Source: Fredinandcohnia onubensis
GTDB lineage: Bacteria; Bacillota; Bacilli; Bacillales; Bacillaceae_L
Assembly (NCBI RefSeq): GCF_031181385.1
Contig: NZ_JAPSKV010000003.1
Coordinates: forward strand, 248,001 to 312,000
Length of the DNA: 64,000 bases
Direction: 5' to 3'
Shown: in pieces, positions 9,044 to 19,059 of the stretch
Layout of the letters: every line of letters begins with the position of its first letter
Position numbering within the stretch: the first letter of the stretch is position 1
The notes under the pieces: model-generated
Databases searched by the model: none
Told to the model about the DNA's origin: nothing
What the model saw: the letters and a program-made list of their open reading frames with translations, nothing else
Made by a program: the position numbers and the translations under genes

Positions 9044-9209
9044 TATAGTTTCAGTCAAAATCGGCCTTATGACTACACTAGTCTTTCATAATTCTTTATA
9101 TCTTTACTCGTTAATTGTTGAATGATAAAATAGGCATGTGTGTCTGTTAGTAGAATAAATTACTTAAAACTGCTAAAATTGTACATTTTTCTACATTTAT
9201 ACGGTTTTA

Positions 9210-9238
9210 TTGTATTAATACTTGTTAAACCTTATACT
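9210..9238 (+). promoter_or_regulatory. Sigma-A promoter of miaB
   Basis: TTGTAT (9210-9215), 17 bp and TATACT (9233-9238) lie about 60 bp before miaB. The rest of the 303-bp gap holds only the korAB terminator and AT-rich sequence. Confidence 0.65.
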
Positions 9239-9299
9239 AGTAAAATGGAATTTTATTTTTTTGAAAATGTAGTTTTTCGATAAAGAAAGGAGATACAAC

Positions 9300-10829
9300 A
9301 TGAACGAAAAACAACGTCTTGAAAGTACTCAAGTAAAACCTGCGGACAAAAAATCCGAAAAGGATTACAGCAAGTATTTTCAATCCGTTTACCAACCACC
9401 TTCACTAAAGGATGCGAAGAAGCGTGGTAAAGAACAAGTCAATTACTTAAAAGAGTTTTCGATTCCTGAAGATATGAAGAATGCAGGAAAAGGAAAACGC
9501 TTTTTAATCCGTACTTATGGTTGTCAAATGAATGAACATGATACGGAAATAATGGCTGGCATTTTTATGGAAATGGGTTATGAGCCTACTGAAAATACGA
9601 AGGATGCCGACATCATTTTACTAAATACATGTGCGATCCGTGAAAACGCTGAAAACAAAGTATTTGGTGAAATCGGTCATTTAAAACCTTTAAAACTTGA
9701 AAATCCTAATCTTTTAATTGGTGTTTGTGGATGTATGTCCCAAGAGGAATCAGTTGTGAATAAAATCCTCGAAAAACATCAATTCGTTGATATGATATTT
9801 GGTACCCATAATATTCATCGCCTTCCTTATATTGTTAAAGAAGCAATGTTCAGTAAAGAGATGGTTGTTGAGGTTTGGTCTAAGGAAGGGGACATCATTG
9901 AAAACCTTCCAAAAGTACGTAAAGGAAATATCAAGGGTTGGGTAAACATTATGTATGGATGTGACAAATTCTGTACGTACTGTATCGTTCCCTATACTCG
10001 TGGTAAGGAACGTAGCCGTCGCCCAGAAGATATCATTGAAGAAGTACGTCACCTAGCAAGACAAGGCTATCAAGAGATTACCTTACTTGGCCAAAACGTA
10101 AATGCGTATGGTAAAGATTTTGAAGATATTAAATATGGTTTAGGTGACTTAATGGACGAGTTGCGTAAGATTGATATCCCGCGTATTCGTTTCACAACAA
10201 GTCACCCACGTGATTTCGATGATCATTTAATTTCAGTGCTCGCTAAAGGTGGAAATCTTATGGAGCACATTCATCTTCCAGTACAATCTGGAAGCTCACA
10301 AGTATTAAAATTAATGTCACGTAAATACACAAGAGAAACATATTTAGAGCTAGTTCGCAAAATGAAAGAACAAATTCCGAATGCTTCATTTACAACCGAT
10401 ATTATTGTTGGTTTTCCAAATGAAACGGATGAACAATTCGAAGAAACACTTTCCTTATATAGAGAGGTAGAATTTGATTCAGCTTATACCTTCATCTATT
10501 CACCACGTGAAGGAACTCCAGCTGCCAAAATGGAAGATAATATTCCAATGGAAGTTAAAAAGGAAAGACTTCAACGTCTAAACGCACTTGTTAATGAGAT
10601 TTCTGCAAAGAAAAATCTTGCATACAAAGGTCAAACTGTAGAAGTTCTTGTAGAGGGTGAAAGCAAAAACAATCCAGAAGTACTTGCTGGATACACAAGT
10701 AAAAATAAATTGGTTAACTTCAAAGGTCCAAAGTCTGCAATTGGTAAGATTGTAAAAGTGAAAATTATTCAAGCGAAGACCTGGACACTAGATGGAGAAA
10801 TGATCGAAGAAGCGGTAGAGGTGAACTAA
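9300..10829 (+). CDS. miaB: tRNA methylthiotransferase MiaB
   Basis: MiaB is a radical-SAM enzyme that adds the 2-methylthio group to i6A37 in tRNA. The 509-residue product has the N-terminal cluster cysteines ([24 protein letters not shown]), the radical-SAM CxxxCxxC (C221, C225, C228 in [16 protein letters not shown]), and a C-terminal TRAM domain. Its length equals B. subtilis YmcB. AAGGAG lies before the ATG. It makes its substrate together with MiaA, encoded at 17.3 kb, and is followed by ymcA after one base. Confidence 0.97.
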   Translation: MNEKQRLESTQVKPADKKSEKDYSKYFQSVYQPPSLKDAKKRGKEQVNYLKEFSIPEDMKNAGKGKRFLIRTYGCQMNEHDTEIMAGIFMEMGYEPTENTKDADIILLNTCAIRENAENKVFGEIGHLKPLKLENPNLLIGVCGCMSQEESVVNKILEKHQFVDMIFGTHNIHRLPYIVKEAMFSKEMVVEVWSKEGDIIENLPKVRKGNIKGWVNIMYGCDKFCTYCIVPYTRGKERSRRPEDIIEEVRHLARQGYQEITLLGQNVNAYGKDFEDIKYGLGDLMDELRKIDIPRIRFTTSHPRDFDDHLISVLAKGGNLMEHIHLPVQSGSSQVLKLMSRKYTRETYLELVRKMKEQIPNASFTTDIIVGFPNETDEQFEETLSLYREVEFDSAYTFIYSPREGTPAAKMEDNIPMEVKKERLQRLNALVNEISAKKNLAYKGQTVEVLVEGESKNNPEVLAGYTSKNKLVNFKGPKSAIGKIVKVKIIQAKTWTLDGEMIEEAVEVN

Positions 10830-10830
10830 A

Positions 10831-11262
10831 ATGGCACAATTCACAAAAGAACAAATCGTTGAACGCGCAACAGAACTAGCAAAAATGATTGCAGAAACAC
10901 AAGAAGTTGACTTTTTCAAGCGTGCAGAAGCACAAATAAACCAGAATAAAAAAGTTCAAGAAATTATTGAAACCATTAAAAGCTTACAAAAACAAGCTGT
11001 CAATTTTCAGCATTTTGGAAAGTCTGAAGCATTAAAGCAAGTTGAAGAAAAGATTGATAATCTTCAAGCAGAACTAGACAGCATTCCGGTTGTAGAAGAA
11101 TTTAAGAATTCACAGATTGAAGTGAATGATCTTTTACAGCTTGTGGCACATACCATTTCTAACAATGTAACAAATGAGATTATTACATCTACTGGTGGAG
11201 ATTTGTTAGCTGGAGAAACTGGTTCAAAAGTGAATAACAATAGCGGCTGTGGCTGCCACTAA
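10831..11262 (+). CDS. ymcA: RicA/YmcA, regulator of RNA processing and development
   Basis: YmcA (RicA) forms the Y-complex with RicF and RicT; the complex carries Fe-S clusters, steers RNase Y to certain polycistronic mRNAs and promotes Spo0A phosphorylation, competence and biofilm. The 143-residue product is mostly helical, with the ATEL..AETQEV.FF.RAEAQIN pattern of the family, and ends in GCGCH, giving two conserved cysteines (C140, C142) as cluster ligands. It is translationally coupled to miaB and closed by a strong terminator. Confidence 0.93.
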   Translation: MAQFTKEQIVERATELAKMIAETQEVDFFKRAEAQINQNKKVQEIIETIKSLQKQAVNFQHFGKSEALKQVEEKIDNLQAELDSIPVVEEFKNSQIEVNDLLQLVAHTISNNVTNEIITSTGGDLLAGETGSKVNNNSGCGCH

Positions 11263-11267
11263 ATAAT

Positions 11268-11304
11268 AAAGAGACAAAAGCGTTAAGCTTTTGTCTCTTT
11301 TTAT
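11268..11304 (+). terminator. Terminator of miaB-ymcA
   Basis: A 14-bp perfect stem (11268-11281 with 11287-11300) ends in a T run. Confidence 0.93.
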
Positions 11305-11362
11305 TTGTAGAGCATGTCTCTCTTCAGGTTTTATTTTTTGCTTGTACGGCTTTGAAAAAAAG

Positions 11363-11391
11363 GTACATAAATGGGCGAACCCGCATACAAT
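11363..11391 (+). promoter_or_regulatory. Possible sigma-E promoter of cotE (P1)
   Basis: CATACAAT at 11384-11391 is a close match to the sigma-E -10 element CATACANT; the -35 region near 11363-11371 is poor. cotE has a sigma-E promoter in B. subtilis. Confidence 0.4.
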
Positions 11392-11547
11392 GAACTATAC
11401 GGTAATCGTAAGGTGAAGTATAAAGAGAACGACAATGCATTTTTTTAGTACTTACTTTGATTTGTTTATTCAACTTTTTTCGGTGTACTCATAAGAAAAG
11501 CATCGAAGGACTTGCAAAAAGTTTTTAAAAAGAAATCAGTCTTTAGC

Positions 11548-11575
11548 ACACTAGTCAAATGTCCCGCATAGGATG
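11548..11575 (+). promoter_or_regulatory. Possible sigma-K promoter of cotE (P2)
   Basis: AC at 11548-11549, a 17-bp spacer and CATAGGATG at 11567-11575 resemble the sigma-K pattern AC-N16/17-CATANNNTA. It lies about 30 bp before the cotE start. The rest of the 345-bp gap holds the terminator and AT-rich sequence only. Confidence 0.35.
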
Positions 11576-11607
11576 AATTGAAGATTGATTGAGGAGGGTT
11601 TGTTCGA

Positions 11608-12150
11608 ATGTCTGAATACAGAGAGATTATCACTAAAGCTGTTGTAGGTAAAGGACGTAAATTTTCACAGTCTACTTATACCATTTCGCCACCTCACCAC
11701 CCATCAAGCATTTTGGGATGTTGGATCATTAACCACTGTTATGACGCTGAGAAGGAAGGTAACAAAGTAGTCGTGCATGGTAAATTTGATGTCAACGTGT
11801 GGTATTCTTATGGTAACAATACAAAAACTGAGGTTGTGACTGAAACACTTTCATACACAGACTACATCAAACTTAAGTATAGAGATGAGAACTTCTTAGG
11901 TGATGACTGTGACGTGATTGTTGATGTGTTACAACAGCCAAACTGCCTAGAGTGCACGATATCTCCAAACGGTAACAAAATTCTCGTTGAGGTTGAAAGA
12001 GAATTACTTGCAGAGATTATTGGAGAAACAAAGGTTTGCGTACATGTGAATCCAGATGGATGCTATCATGATGATAAGGATTGGGATGTAGACGACGAAG
12101 AATTCGAGGATTTAAATCCTGACTTCTTAGTTGGCGATTTAGAAGAATAA
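11608..12150 (+). CDS. cotE: Outer spore coat morphogenetic protein CotE
   Basis: CotE organises assembly of the outer spore coat on the forespore surface. The 180-residue product is recognised by its conserved N-terminus ([20 protein letters not shown]), the [14 protein letters not shown] segment, [16 protein letters not shown], and the acidic C-terminal tail that in B. subtilis makes contact with other coat proteins. GAGGAGGG precedes the ATG. It is expressed alone in the mother cell, consistent with the sigma-E and sigma-K like sites upstream. Confidence 0.97.
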   Translation: MSEYREIITKAVVGKGRKFSQSTYTISPPHHPSSILGCWIINHCYDAEKEGNKVVVHGKFDVNVWYSYGNNTKTEVVTETLSYTDYIKLKYRDENFLGDDCDVIVDVLQQPNCLECTISPNGNKILVEVERELLAEIIGETKVCVHVNPDGCYHDDKDWDVDDEEFEDLNPDFLVGDLEE

Positions 12151-12154
12151 TTGG

Positions 12155-12187
12155 AAACTAGGAGGCATGACTTCCTAGTTTTTTTTC
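12155..12187 (+). terminator. Terminator of cotE
   Basis: AAACTAGGA pairs with TCCTAGTTT, followed by eight T. Confidence 0.9.
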
Positions 12188-12251
12188 ATTTAATGGAAGA
12201 CAAGTCCTCCCCTTTCCTTTTTTAAGTTATGTTATAATATTGGAAGATAAA

Positions 12252-12436
12252 ACTTTACTGAGTCGGGCGGCCGACTAAGTAAAGTCAAAGCCTCCGGCGG
12301 ATGCCACGATTTTTCAAAGGAAATTTTTCGAGCAGTAAGTTCAAAGACTAAAAACGCCACTTCCTGTGGCAACGTCTTTATGACCCACTTCCTGCGGGCC
12401 TAAAAATCGGGCGCAAATACGCCGAGGCGCATTTGA
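12252..12436. repeat. Intergenic repeat-like element A, upstream of mutS
   Basis: The block is richer in GC than its surroundings. It opens with a hairpin (ACTTTACT/AGTAAAGT enclosing AGTCGG/CCGACT, 12252-12285), continues with CCTCCGGCGGATGCCACG, two tandem small hairpins sharing the loop TTCCT (GCCAC/GTGGC, then CCCAC.../GCGGG), and ends with GGGCGC plus an imperfect CAAATACGCC/GGCGCATTTG inverted repeat. It looks like a dispersed Bacillus intergenic repeat; only one copy is in the window. Confidence 0.5.
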
Positions 12437-12458
12437 TTGTTGTTGGGGGATTTTTAAT

Positions 12459-15056
12459 ATGGCAGAGTATACGCCGATGATAAAGCAATATTTAACGATT
12501 AAGGCAGATTATCAGGATGCCTTTTTATTTTTTAGACTAGGTGATTTTTACGAAATGTTTTTTGATGATGCCATTAATGCATCACAAATATTAGAAATAA
12601 CGTTAACGGCTAGAGATGGTGGTGTCGAAGAAAAAATCCCGATGTGCGGGGTTCCTTATCACTCAGCTGCAGGATATATTGAACAATTAGTGAATCAAGG
12701 ACATAAAGTTGCGATTTGTGAGCAAACAGAAGATCCAAAACAGGCAAAAGGTGTCGTAAAACGAGAAGTTATTCAGTTAATTACACCTGGAACTGTGATG
12801 GATGGTAAAAACCTACTAGATAAAGAAAATAATTTTCTAGCAACTGTTTCAAGCTTTTCAGACGATTCTTTCGGATTTGCATTAACTGACTTAACAACAG
12901 GTGAAAACAGGGTCTCATTATTGTCTACCCAGTTTGAAGAGGTAATCGGAGAAATTTATGCGAATGGTGTAAAAGAGGTTGTTGTTTCAACCGAGTTTGA
13001 CGATAAATATAAGAAAGCAATGATAGAACGGTGCCACGTAACGATTTCGTATGAAGATAATTGTACAGTTGCTGAACATTTACAACAGCTTACCGAGGGA
13101 CTTGAGGACGAGAAAATGATCCTTACCTTTGGAAGATTATTAAATTATTTAATAAAAACGCAAAAGCGCTCACTAGATCACCTTCAACAGGTACGTATTT
13201 TTTATACGAATCAATTCATGAAAATTGATCTATATTCAAAACGTAATCTTGAGCTTACTGAAACGATTCGTAATAAAGGGAAAAAGGGTTCATTACTTTG
13301 GCTTCTAGACCAAACCGTTACTGCAATGGGAGGGCGTCTGTTAAAACATTGGATCGACAGACCCTTATTAAATAAACATGAAATTGAAGCCCGGCTTAAC
13401 ATGGTTCAAACCTTTATTGATCACTATTTTGAAAGATTAGAATTAAGGGATCTATTGAAGGAAGTATATGACCTTGAACGACTGGCTGGTCGTGTAGCTT
13501 ACGGAAATGTAAATGCTAGAGACCTTTTACAACTGAAAAAGTCACTTGAGCAGGCTCCAGGAATTTATCAACTTATAACACAGTTGAAGCATCCATATGC
13601 AGACAATCTCAGTAAGCAAATGGACCTTTGTGAATCATTAACCGACCTTCTCAATCGTTCCATTAAGGAATCACCTCCGATGTCCATCAAAGAAGGAGAT
13701 ATTATTAAAGATGGCTACAATGCCACCCTTGACCAATATCGTGATGCAAGTCGTAATGGTAAAACATGGATTGCGTCGTTAGAAAAACAGGAACGAGAGA
13801 AAACGGGAATAAAGTCTTTAAAGATTGGATATAACCGTGTCTTTGGATATTATATCGAAGTGACAAAGTCCAATTTACAGTACTTGCCCGAAGGTCTGTA
13901 TGAAAGAAAACAAACTCTAACGAATGCGGAACGTTTTATCACCCCTGAGCTTAAAGAAAAAGAAACATTAATTCTTGAAGCAGAGGAAAAGATTGTCCAA
14001 TTAGAATATGATCTTTTTGTTGATATTCGCGAACAAGTGAAGAGCTATATCCCAAGACTTCAGGCTTTAGCAAAGGTTATTAGTGAGCTTGATGTGCTGC
14101 AATGCTTTGCAACGATTAGTGAAGAACGCCATTATTGTATGCCTCATTTTTCTGAGGACAAGCTCTATATTAAAGATGGCCGTCATCCGGTTGTTGAAAA
14201 AGTGATGCAGGCACAGGAATATGTTCCAAATGATTGTGTGATGGAGCAAGGACGGTCATTGCTTCTTATTACGGGACCAAATATGTCTGGTAAGAGTACC
14301 TATATGAGACAGATTGCACTTACCTCAATCTTGGCACAAATTGGTTGTTTTGTCCCAGCAAGTGAGGCTGTTTTACCGATATATGATCAAGTATTTACTC
14401 GTATCGGTGCCGCAGATGACTTAATCTCTGGACAAAGTACTTTTATGGTAGAAATGCTTGAAGCAAAAAATGCCATTGTCAACGCAACATCGAAAAGCTT
14501 ATTATTATTTGATGAAATTGGACGTGGGACATCTACTTATGACGGAATGGCTCTTGCACAAGCTATTATTGAATATATTCACCAAAATATCGGAGCACAC
14601 ACATTGTTCTCTACACATTATCATGAGCTAACTGATTTAGAAGCGGGGCTAGAAGATTTAGTAAATGTTCATGTAAGTGCGATAGAGGAAAATGATAATG
14701 TTGTCTTCCTCCATAAAATTAAAGAAGGCGCTGCAGATAAAAGCTATGGGATCCATGTAGCAAAACTTGCTGAGCTCCCTGAAAACTTAATTGAACGCGC
14801 AAAAGAAATATTAAATCATCTTGAACAAGGTGAAAAAGAAATAGCTGTAACAAAGGAAGAATCTATGGATCTTACGGATAATCTACAGCTTTCATTTTTT
14901 GGGGAAACAAAGTCGTCCTATCAAAAAGAAGAAAAGCATGTGTCTTCTAAGGAAAAGGATGTCTTGAAATCCATCAAAGATATGGATATTTTAGGACTAA
15001 CACCATTAGAGGCCATCAATAAGTTATACGAAATTCAGAAACAACTTAAAGGATAA
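12459..15056 (+). CDS. mutS: DNA mismatch repair protein MutS
   Basis: MutS recognises mismatches and recruits MutL. The 865-residue product has the mismatch-reading FYEMF motif near residue 29, the connector and lever domains, the Walker [10 protein letters not shown] from about residue 606, the [12 protein letters not shown] ATPase motif and the STHYHEL switch. QLSFF at about 810-814 matches the sliding-clamp binding motif known in B. subtilis MutS. The start follows a modest GGGGGA site. mutL lies downstream, separated by a repeat-like element. Confidence 0.98.
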   Translation: MAEYTPMIKQYLTIKADYQDAFLFFRLGDFYEMFFDDAINASQILEITLTARDGGVEEKIPMCGVPYHSAAGYIEQLVNQGHKVAICEQTEDPKQAKGVVKREVIQLITPGTVMDGKNLLDKENNFLATVSSFSDDSFGFALTDLTTGENRVSLLSTQFEEVIGEIYANGVKEVVVSTEFDDKYKKAMIERCHVTISYEDNCTVAEHLQQLTEGLEDEKMILTFGRLLNYLIKTQKRSLDHLQQVRIFYTNQFMKIDLYSKRNLELTETIRNKGKKGSLLWLLDQTVTAMGGRLLKHWIDRPLLNKHEIEARLNMVQTFIDHYFERLELRDLLKEVYDLERLAGRVAYGNVNARDLLQLKKSLEQAPGIYQLITQLKHPYADNLSKQMDLCESLTDLLNRSIKESPPMSIKEGDIIKDGYNATLDQYRDASRNGKTWIASLEKQEREKTGIKSLKIGYNRVFGYYIEVTKSNLQYLPEGLYERKQTLTNAERFITPELKEKETLILEAEEKIVQLEYDLFVDIREQVKSYIPRLQALAKVISELDVLQCFATISEERHYCMPHFSEDKLYIKDGRHPVVEKVMQAQEYVPNDCVMEQGRSLLLITGPNMSGKSTYMRQIALTSILAQIGCFVPASEAVLPIYDQVFTRIGAADDLISGQSTFMVEMLEAKNAIVNATSKSLLLFDEIGRGTSTYDGMALAQAIIEYIHQNIGAHTLFSTHYHELTDLEAGLEDLVNVHVSAIEENDNVVFLHKIKEGAADKSYGIHVAKLAELPENLIERAKEILNHLEQGEKEIAVTKEESMDLTDNLQLSFFGETKSSYQKEEKHVSSKEKDVLKSIKDMDILGLTPLEAINKLYEIQKQLKG

Positions 15057-15061
15057 AAATA

Positions 15062-15210
15062 AAGGTTCAAAAAATCAACGAATCAGAAGCAAGAAGGTCA
15101 AGGAACTCGCGACTCGAGGACCGGAGTGTATGCTTTTAATACATGAGGACCGGAGAGGCCGAGTGACGCAGAGATTCACAGCTTATCATTTGGTGATTTT
15201 TTGAACAACC
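15062..15210. repeat. Intergenic fold-back element B, between mutS and mutL
   Basis: The 175-bp mutS-mutL spacer is bounded by a perfect 13-bp inverted repeat (15065-15077 and 15194-15206, GTTCAAAAAATCA and its complement). Inside are two direct copies of GAGGACCGGAG (15116-15126 and 15145-15155) flanking a small TGTAT/ATACAT hairpin, and CTCG-rich segments that can pair with each other. The whole can fold into one long stem. The right arm runs into T residues, so it might also act as a weak terminator. Confidence 0.5.
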
Positions 15211-15232
15211 TTATAGAAAATGAGGTGAAGGC

Positions 15233-17128
15233 ATGGGGAAAATCGTTTTACTAGATGACCTTCTTTCAAATAAAATAGCAGCAGGGGAAGTAGTGGAAAG
15301 GCCTGCCTCAGTTGTGAAGGAATTAGTTGAGAATGCCATTGACGCAAACAGTACTGTTATCGAAATTGAAATAGAAGAAGCAGGCCTTTCCAAAATTCGA
15401 ATTATTGACAATGGTGACGGCATGGATAGTGAAGACTGTGTGAATGCCTTTCATCGTCATGCAACAAGTAAAATAAAGGACGAAAATGATTTATTTCGAA
15501 TTCGGACATTAGGGTTTAGAGGTGAGGCACTACCTAGTATTGCCTCTGTCTCTGAACTTGAGATGAAGACCAGTACAGGAGACAATTCAGGTACTCATAT
15601 CCTCATAAAAGGTGGTCAGTTTGTAGAGAAAAAGGCAACAAATAGTCGTAAAGGAACTGACATCACGGTCTCTAATCTCTTTTTTAATACACCAGCTCGC
15701 TTAAAATATTTAAAAACCGTTCATACAGAGCTTGGCAATATTACCGATGCTGTGAACCGGATTGCTCTTGCTCACCCGGAAGTTTCCTTTCGGTTATTGC
15801 ATAATGGAAAACGACTTTTATATACAAGTGGTAATGGAGATGTGAGACAAGTACTTGCTGCAATCTATGGTCCAGGAATTGCAAAGCAAACGGTGCCTAT
15901 TCATTTGCAATCATTAGACTTTAATGTAGAAGGCTTTATATCTATGCCTGAAGTTACAAGGGCATCGAGAAACTATATATCAACCATTATTAATGGTAGA
16001 TATATAAGAAATTATCCACTAGTAAAGGCTATTCAGCAAGGCTACCATACCCTGTTACCGATTGGAAGATTTCCAATTGTCTTGCTCGATATTAAGATGG
16101 ACCCATTGTTAGTTGATGTGAATGTCCATCCAGCAAAACTAGAGGTTAGAATTAGTAAAGAACAAGAACTTAATCAATTAATTGATCAAGGAATTAAGGA
16201 TGTTTTTAAACATAAACAACTAATTCCGGATGCTATAAATCCGAAGAAGAAGGAAGTTCAAAAATCGGAGCAGCAACAATTTGTATTTCAGCATTCGATA
16301 AAAACAGAACCACGAGAACAGCAACCATTTGTCCCTAAATTTGTTGAGACACTTCAACAGGATTCGAGGAAAGAAGAACCTAAAATCGAAACACCAACTC
16401 AGGTAATTCCATCTATTTATGAAGAAAAACCATACGATAGGGAAAAATTGGTAATTGAAGAAAGTGACTACACAACTACTGTTACCTTGGATGAGGATGA
16501 AGAGAAGGATTTCGAAAGTACTGAAATCAATGTAAACGAAGCTGAACGGGTACCAGTTATGTATCCAATCGGTCAAATGCATGGAACATATATTCTTGCT
16601 CAAAATGAGAATGGTTTATATATAATCGATCAGCATGCTGCTCAGGAGCGAATTAAATATGAATATTTCAAAGAACGGGTCGGAGAAAATTTTTCTGATC
16701 TTCAGGAGCTTCTTCTTCCGATTACATTGGAATATTCAACTGACGAATGTATCAACATAAATGCGCATCAGCAAGATTTAGAACAGGTTGGAATCTTCCT
16801 AGAACCATTCGGCCATAACAGTTACATTGTCCGCTCACACCCACAATGGTTTCCAAAAGGTGATGAAAAGGAAGTCATTGAGGAAATTATCGAACAAGTG
16901 CTTAATGATAAGAAGATAGATATTAAAAAACTGAGAGAAGCAGCAGCGATTATGATGAGCTGTAAAGCTTCTATAAAAGCGAACCATCATTTACGCAACG
17001 ATGAAATATTTGCATTACTTGAAACGCTCCGTAAAACAAGTGATCCGTTTACATGCCCGCACGGTCGACCAATCATCATACACCATTCGACCTATGAAAT
17101 GGAAAAAATGTTCAAACGAGTCATGTAA
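15233..17128 (+). CDS. mutL: DNA mismatch repair protein MutL
   Basis: MutL is a GHKL ATPase that in Gram-positives also nicks the strand to be repaired. The 631-residue product has the N-terminal ATPase motifs ([26 protein letters not shown]), a variable linker at about 340-440, and a C-terminal domain with [12 protein letters not shown], the metal-binding endonuclease motif, plus [10 protein letters not shown] and CPHGRP. GAGGTGAA precedes the ATG at 15233. A weak hairpin (17146-17180) follows the gene. Confidence 0.97.
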   Translation: MGKIVLLDDLLSNKIAAGEVVERPASVVKELVENAIDANSTVIEIEIEEAGLSKIRIIDNGDGMDSEDCVNAFHRHATSKIKDENDLFRIRTLGFRGEALPSIASVSELEMKTSTGDNSGTHILIKGGQFVEKKATNSRKGTDITVSNLFFNTPARLKYLKTVHTELGNITDAVNRIALAHPEVSFRLLHNGKRLLYTSGNGDVRQVLAAIYGPGIAKQTVPIHLQSLDFNVEGFISMPEVTRASRNYISTIINGRYIRNYPLVKAIQQGYHTLLPIGRFPIVLLDIKMDPLLVDVNVHPAKLEVRISKEQELNQLIDQGIKDVFKHKQLIPDAINPKKKEVQKSEQQQFVFQHSIKTEPREQQPFVPKFVETLQQDSRKEEPKIETPTQVIPSIYEEKPYDREKLVIEESDYTTTVTLDEDEEKDFESTEINVNEAERVPVMYPIGQMHGTYILAQNENGLYIIDQHAAQERIKYEYFKERVGENFSDLQELLLPITLEYSTDECININAHQQDLEQVGIFLEPFGHNSYIVRSHPQWFPKGDEKEVIEEIIEQVLNDKKIDIKKLREAAAIMMSCKASIKANHHLRNDEIFALLETLRKTSDPFTCPHGRPIIIHHSTYEMEKMFKRVM

Positions 17129-17145
17129 ATATACCATATAAAATG

Positions 17146-17180
17146 GCGGAAAACTCGCTAAATAGTCGAGTTTTCGCTTT
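17146..17180 (+). terminator. Possible terminator of mutL
   Basis: GCGGAAAACTCG and CGAGTTTTCGC form a stem with one bulged G; only three T follow. Confidence 0.5.
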
Positions 17181-17322
17181 ATAAGACAAAAGTAGTAGGA
17201 AACTATTGAAAAGGTTAAAGAAAATTGTTATTTTCTAAGTCAATTTGGTTATAATAATTTAGTATTCGTCTTATTATCTATGTTACGATAATAGTATGAA
17301 TTGAGGTAAAGGTAGTGATTGA

Positions 17323-18270
17323 TTGGGAGAATTGAAAAAAGAAAAGCTTGTCGTTCTAATTGGTCCAACCGCCGTTGGAAAAACGAAACTAAGTATAGAG
17401 CTTGCTAAAAAGCTTAATGCCGAAATTATAAGTGGAGATTCCATGCAAATTTATAAAGGGATGGATATCGGTACTGCCAAAATCACAAGAGATGAAATGG
17501 AAGGGATACCACACCATCTCATCGATATTAAGGAGCCATATGAGAGTTTTTCGGTAGCGGAGTTTCAAGAGGTTGTAAGAAAGTTAATAACGGAAGTACA
17601 TAATCGTGGTAAATTACCGATGATTGTTGGGGGTACAGGGCTTTATATACAATCTGTCTTATATGATTATCAATTTACAGATGATGCCTCAAATCCCGAG
17701 TATCGGAATATACTCCAACAAAAAGTTGCTGAAAGGGGAGTTGAACCTCTTTATCAGGAACTAAAAGAGATAGACCCGGACAGCGCAGAGCGAATACACC
17801 CTAACAATGTAAGAAGAGTCATTCGAGCCCTAGAGATTTATAAAACAACCGGGAAAATAATGACCGAATATTTGGAGGGGCAAAAGCATGAACTTATCTA
17901 TGATGTTTCCTTAATTGGATTAACAATGGAACGAGAGAAATTGTATGATCGTATTAACCATAGAGTTGACTTGATGATAGAGTCGGGACTGCTTGAAGAG
18001 GTTTCATCTTTCCATTCGCAAGGTTTACGAGATTGCCAATCCATCCAAGCAATTGGATATAAAGAACTTTATAGTTATTTAGATGGGTCATCATCCCTAG
18101 AAGAAGCAATCCAACAACTAAAACAAAATACTCGCAGATATGCAAAGCGACAATTAACATGGTTTCGAAATAAAATGGATGTAAAATGGTTTGATATGTC
18201 AGCAAATAATGAGTTTGAAGAAAAATTTAATGAAATTTATAAATATATAGCAGGAAAGCTAGGAATTTAA
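17323..18270 (+). CDS. miaA: tRNA dimethylallyltransferase MiaA
   Basis: MiaA transfers the isopentenyl group to A37 of tRNAs reading UNN codons, producing the substrate of MiaB. The 315-residue product has the P-loop LIGPTAVGKTKLS, GDSMQIYKGMDIGTAKI, VGGTGLYIQSVLYDY and the C-terminal RRYAKRQLTWFRNK signature. The TTG at 17323 is preferred because AAGGTAG sits eight bases before it and the length then matches B. subtilis (314). hfq follows after 95 bp. Confidence 0.95.
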   Translation: MGELKKEKLVVLIGPTAVGKTKLSIELAKKLNAEIISGDSMQIYKGMDIGTAKITRDEMEGIPHHLIDIKEPYESFSVAEFQEVVRKLITEVHNRGKLPMIVGGTGLYIQSVLYDYQFTDDASNPEYRNILQQKVAERGVEPLYQELKEIDPDSAERIHPNNVRRVIRALEIYKTTGKIMTEYLEGQKHELIYDVSLIGLTMEREKLYDRINHRVDLMIESGLLEEVSSFHSQGLRDCQSIQAIGYKELYSYLDGSSSLEEAIQQLKQNTRRYAKRQLTWFRNKMDVKWFDMSANNEFEEKFNEIYKYIAGKLGI

Positions 18271-18299
18271 GAGAATAGATAATAATAAGATGTATTCGA

Positions 18300-18344
18300 T
18301 TGTCCAAAAATTGGGCAATGACAGTTTCGGCACTTTGCGCCGAA
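18300..18344 (+). promoter_or_regulatory. Two tandem hairpins in front of hfq
   Basis: TTGTCCA/TGGGCAA (18300-18318, one G-U pair) and TTCGGC/GCCGAA (18326-18344) lie directly before the hfq ribosome site GAGGAGG at 18352-18358. Neither has a U run, so a role in translation or RNA stability is more likely than termination. Confidence 0.4.
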
Positions 18345-18365
18345 GATTCTAGAGGAGGACATTTC

Positions 18366-18590
18366 ATGAAACAAGCAATCAATATCCAAGACCAAATTTT
18401 AAACACACTACGTAAGGATGGGACATTTGTAACTGTATTCTTATTAAATGGATACCAATTACGAGGATTAGTGAAAGGCTTTGATAACTTTACAGTTCTA
18501 TTAGAAACTGAAGGAAAGCAGCAGCTTATTTATAAGCACGCAATCTCTACTTTCGCTCCACAAAAAAACATTAAACTTGAGCTTGAATAA
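18366..18590 (+). CDS. hfq: RNA-binding protein Hfq
   Basis: Hfq is a hexameric Sm-like RNA chaperone; its role in Bacillus is milder than in enterobacteria. The 74-residue product has the Sm1 segment [20 protein letters not shown] and the Sm2 motif YKHAIST, and lacks the long C-terminal tail, as usual for Firmicutes. The ATG at 18366 follows GAGGAGG. It probably shares a transcript with miaA, the arrangement seen in most bacteria. Confidence 0.97.
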   Translation: MKQAINIQDQILNTLRKDGTFVTVFLLNGYQLRGLVKGFDNFTVLLETEGKQQLIYKHAISTFAPQKNIKLELE

Positions 18591-18593
18591 TTC

Positions 18594-18634
18594 CGAAAAA
18601 ACAACCTTACTTTTACAAGTAAGGTTGTTTTTTT
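18594..18634 (+). terminator. Terminator of miaA-hfq
   Basis: AACAACCTTACTT and AAGTAAGGTTGTT form a stem followed by seven T. Confidence 0.92.
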
Positions 18635-18802
18635 CATCTTGTCTAATTTTTCTTCAAGATTTGTAAATTGGCTCATATACTTATAGTGTTATGGAATATT
18701 TTCCGGGAAAGCGCAATCTTTGACAAAAAGCAAGAGTTTTTTGTAATAAAAGTGAGAAAATTGTAGAAATAAAGAGGGAAAAGGAAAAGTCTTGCGATTT
18801 AA

Positions 18803-18985
18803 GTCCAGTTCCAGCGCCTAGCCCCTCGAGGTCATAAGCCACTTTAGAATTGAAGGCAAAGAGCGCCTTCTATTCTAAAACGTCTTATGCTTGTCGGACT
18901 TGCACATGATGTGCTGACATCGATGTTCGCCACAGGACGTGGCGGTAGTTAGTCGATGTTCCGATATTATAGGCGCTTGCACTTT
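18803..18985. repeat. Intergenic repeat-like element C, upstream of spoVK
   Basis: The ends are an inverted pair, AGCGCCTA (18813-18820) and TAGGCGCT (18970-18977). Inside are TTAGAATTGAAGGC paired with GCCTTC-T-ATTCTAA, ATAAGCC/CTTATGC, and GCCAC-AGGAC-GTGGC. The CCAGCGCCTAGCCCCTCGAG start and GCGCTTGCAC end resemble intergenic repeats I remember from several Bacillus and Geobacillus genomes. It occupies most of the 469-bp gap after hfq; no gene is visible there. Confidence 0.6.
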
Positions 18986-19059
18986 TGTTTTTTCCTTGGG
19001 CTTTTGTCACGAAATTAACCCAACAACGTATAATGTACTGAAATGAGAGGTGAGAGCTC

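Noticed and set aside
16220-16603. 127-codon minus-strand frame inside mutL
   Set aside because: It is aromatic-rich because it is antisense to the charged MutL linker; no start signal or coding bias of its own.
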